Positions 63,210 through 64,000 of a stretch of DNA of 64,000 nt are shown piece after piece. Source of the stretch: Streptomyces sp. CA-210063 (GTDB lineage Bacteria; Actinomycetota; Actinomycetes; Streptomycetales; Streptomycetaceae); the NCBI RefSeq assembly GCF_024612015.1, contig NZ_CP102512.1:10168001-10232000 (forward strand), read 5' to 3'. Position 1 is the stretch's first letter. Each line of letters starts with the position of its first letter. The translations under genes and the position numbers were made by a program. Under the pieces are notes generated by a model. The model made no database searches and was not told the origin of the DNA. It saw only the letters and a list, made by a program, of their open reading frames with translations.

Positions 63210-64000
63210 TCAATCGTCGGCTCCGCAGGAACTTCCGTCGTCCGGCAGCGATCCGAACAGCAGAAAGTCGTCCACCTTGTCGTGCACGCACTTCGACGAC
63301 CCGTACCCGGTGTGCCCCTTGCCTTTGTTGTCGAGGACGACCGCCGACGACCCGAGCCGCTTCGCGGTCTCCACGGTCCAGCGGTACGGGGTGGCCGGGT
63401 CGCCCCGGGTGCCCACGAGCAGCATCTTCGGGGTGTCGACGTCCCGCACCTCCTCGCGGATGAAGTCGGTGCCCGCGGGGCGGCCGTAGCACATCAGCAC
63501 CTGGGCCAGCCGGTACCGGCCGAACACGGGGGAGGCCTCCTCGTACGCCGCGCGCAGGTTCTCGAGGTCGTCGGTGATCTGCTTCGCCGTGGGCCGGTCG
63601 GGGTCGTCGGCGCAGTTGACCGCCATGAGCGCGGCAGGGAGGTTGTCCAGCGGGATCTCCTCGGCGTCGACGAGCCCGCCGTCCGGGCTCGGTGTGCCCG
63701 ACGCGGTGGGGTCGGGGGGCTCGTGCGGGCGGGTCGGCGCCGCCCGGTGCGACCCGGTCGGCGGGGCGAAGCCGCCGCCCGCGAGCGCCATGACGCCGCG
63801 GGTGTCGCCATCGTGGACGAGCATGTTGAGCGCCTGGGTGAGTGCGGGCCACATCTGTTCGCTGTAGAGGGCGTGGCTGATGGCGCCCACCAGGTCCTGG
63901 CCGGTGAAGTCCTGCCCGAAGTCCGCCGGCACGGGGTATTCGTCCAGGGAGTCGACCAGCTCGACGACCTGCTCACGGGCCGAGCGGGCGTCCTGCCCGA
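63210..64000 (-). CDS. Secreted peptidase/alpha-beta hydrolase with TAP-like C-terminus (5'-truncated by window edge)
   Basis: The frame is open to the end of the window, so the start lies beyond 64000. The visible 263 residues are the C-terminal part of a tripeptidyl-aminopeptidase-like hydrolase (SlpD/SlpE type). GQDLVGAISHALYSEQMWPA is followed by VNCADDPDRPTAKQITDDL, KMLLVGTRGDPATPYRWTVE (acid Asp region) and NKGKGHTGYGSSKCVHDKVD (catalytic His). The nucleophile Ser is outside the window. Relatives are secreted and act on peptides or their esters. An internal Pro/Gly/Ser-rich loop (about 63680-63760) is longer than usual. Confidence 0.9.
   Translation of the reverse strand, partial: GQDARSAREQVVELVDSLDEYPVPADFGQDFTGQDLVGAISHALYSEQMWPALTQALNMLVHDGDTRGVMALAGGGFAPPTGSHRAAPTRPHEPPDPTASGTPSPDGGLVDAEEIPLDNLPAALMAVNCADDPDRPTAKQITDDLENLRAAYEEASPVFGRYRLAQVLMCYGRPAGTDFIREEVRDVDTPKMLLVGTRGDPATPYRWTVETAKRLGSSAVVLDNKGKGHTGYGSSKCVHDKVDDFLLFGSLPDDGSSCGADD

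Overview
The window is high-GC actinobacterial DNA, almost certainly from a Streptomyces chromosome. The evidence is strong third-position G/C bias, GTG/TTG starts with purine-rich ribosome-binding sites, an almost unmistakable XlnA-type xylanase, an SsgA-family sporulation protein, an NsdA-like regulator, a DUF397 protein, a CGNR zinc-finger protein and DUF574-type methyltransferase, and GTGA/ATGA stop-start overlaps. No rRNA, tRNA or CRISPR array was seen.

Two landscapes are joined. From 1 to about 30.2 kb the DNA looks like an accessory or chromosome-arm region. Glycoside hydrolases and small redox/regulator modules are mixed with truncated or frameshifted genes, insertion-sequence debris and a prophage fragment. 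It holds: a 5'-cut GH20 hexosaminidase and a broken GH3 beta-glucosidase (0-2.6 kb); an acyl-CoA synthetase and a quinone-oxidoreductase-like enzyme (2.9-6.1 kb); a decaying set of HxlR, CGNR, SDR, TetR and alpha/beta-hydrolase genes in which several families occur once intact and once as a remnant (6.2-13.6 kb); an arabinoxylan cluster of GH62 arabinofuranosidase, GH10 xylanase and CE1 esterase, each with ricin/CBM13 modules, plus a truncated MGH1-type glycosidase (13.9-21.9 kb); a PAS-GAF-SpoIIE phosphatase whose tail ends inside an IS5-type remnant; an AraC regulator with an alpha/beta hydrolase; a complete-looking IS481-family element; and a phage terminase pair left without the rest of a prophage (22-30 kb).

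From 30.2 kb to the end genes are mostly intact and look core-like. An MpaB-type oxygenase, a Ser/Thr kinase with nine 42-residue TPR-like repeats and a carotenoid-desaturase-like flavoenzyme come first. The most coherent system is an acyl-CoA catabolic set (36.2-50.8 kb): nitronate monooxygenase, three AMP-forming acyl-CoA synthetases, an enoyl-CoA hydratase, a double OB-fold (DUF35) protein and two lipid-transfer thiolase homologues. It is interrupted by a DUF574 methyltransferase and a secreted AHL/penicillin-acylase homologue on the other strand. Two near-identical 17-bp palindromes, TCTGAC-N5-GTCAGA type, sit in front of the two operon starts at 36.2 and 46.8 kb and suggest that one repressor controls both.

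The right end (50.9-64 kb) carries DUF397, transglutaminase-like, CGNR, secreted amidase, phosphotransferase-like, NsdA-like, PP2C-type, SsgA-like, release-factor-like (baeRF), DUF4232 and secreted-peptidase genes, largely a developmental and cell-envelope neighbourhood.

All functions are read from sequence motifs without database searches. Start sites were chosen from ribosome-binding sites and family N-termini.
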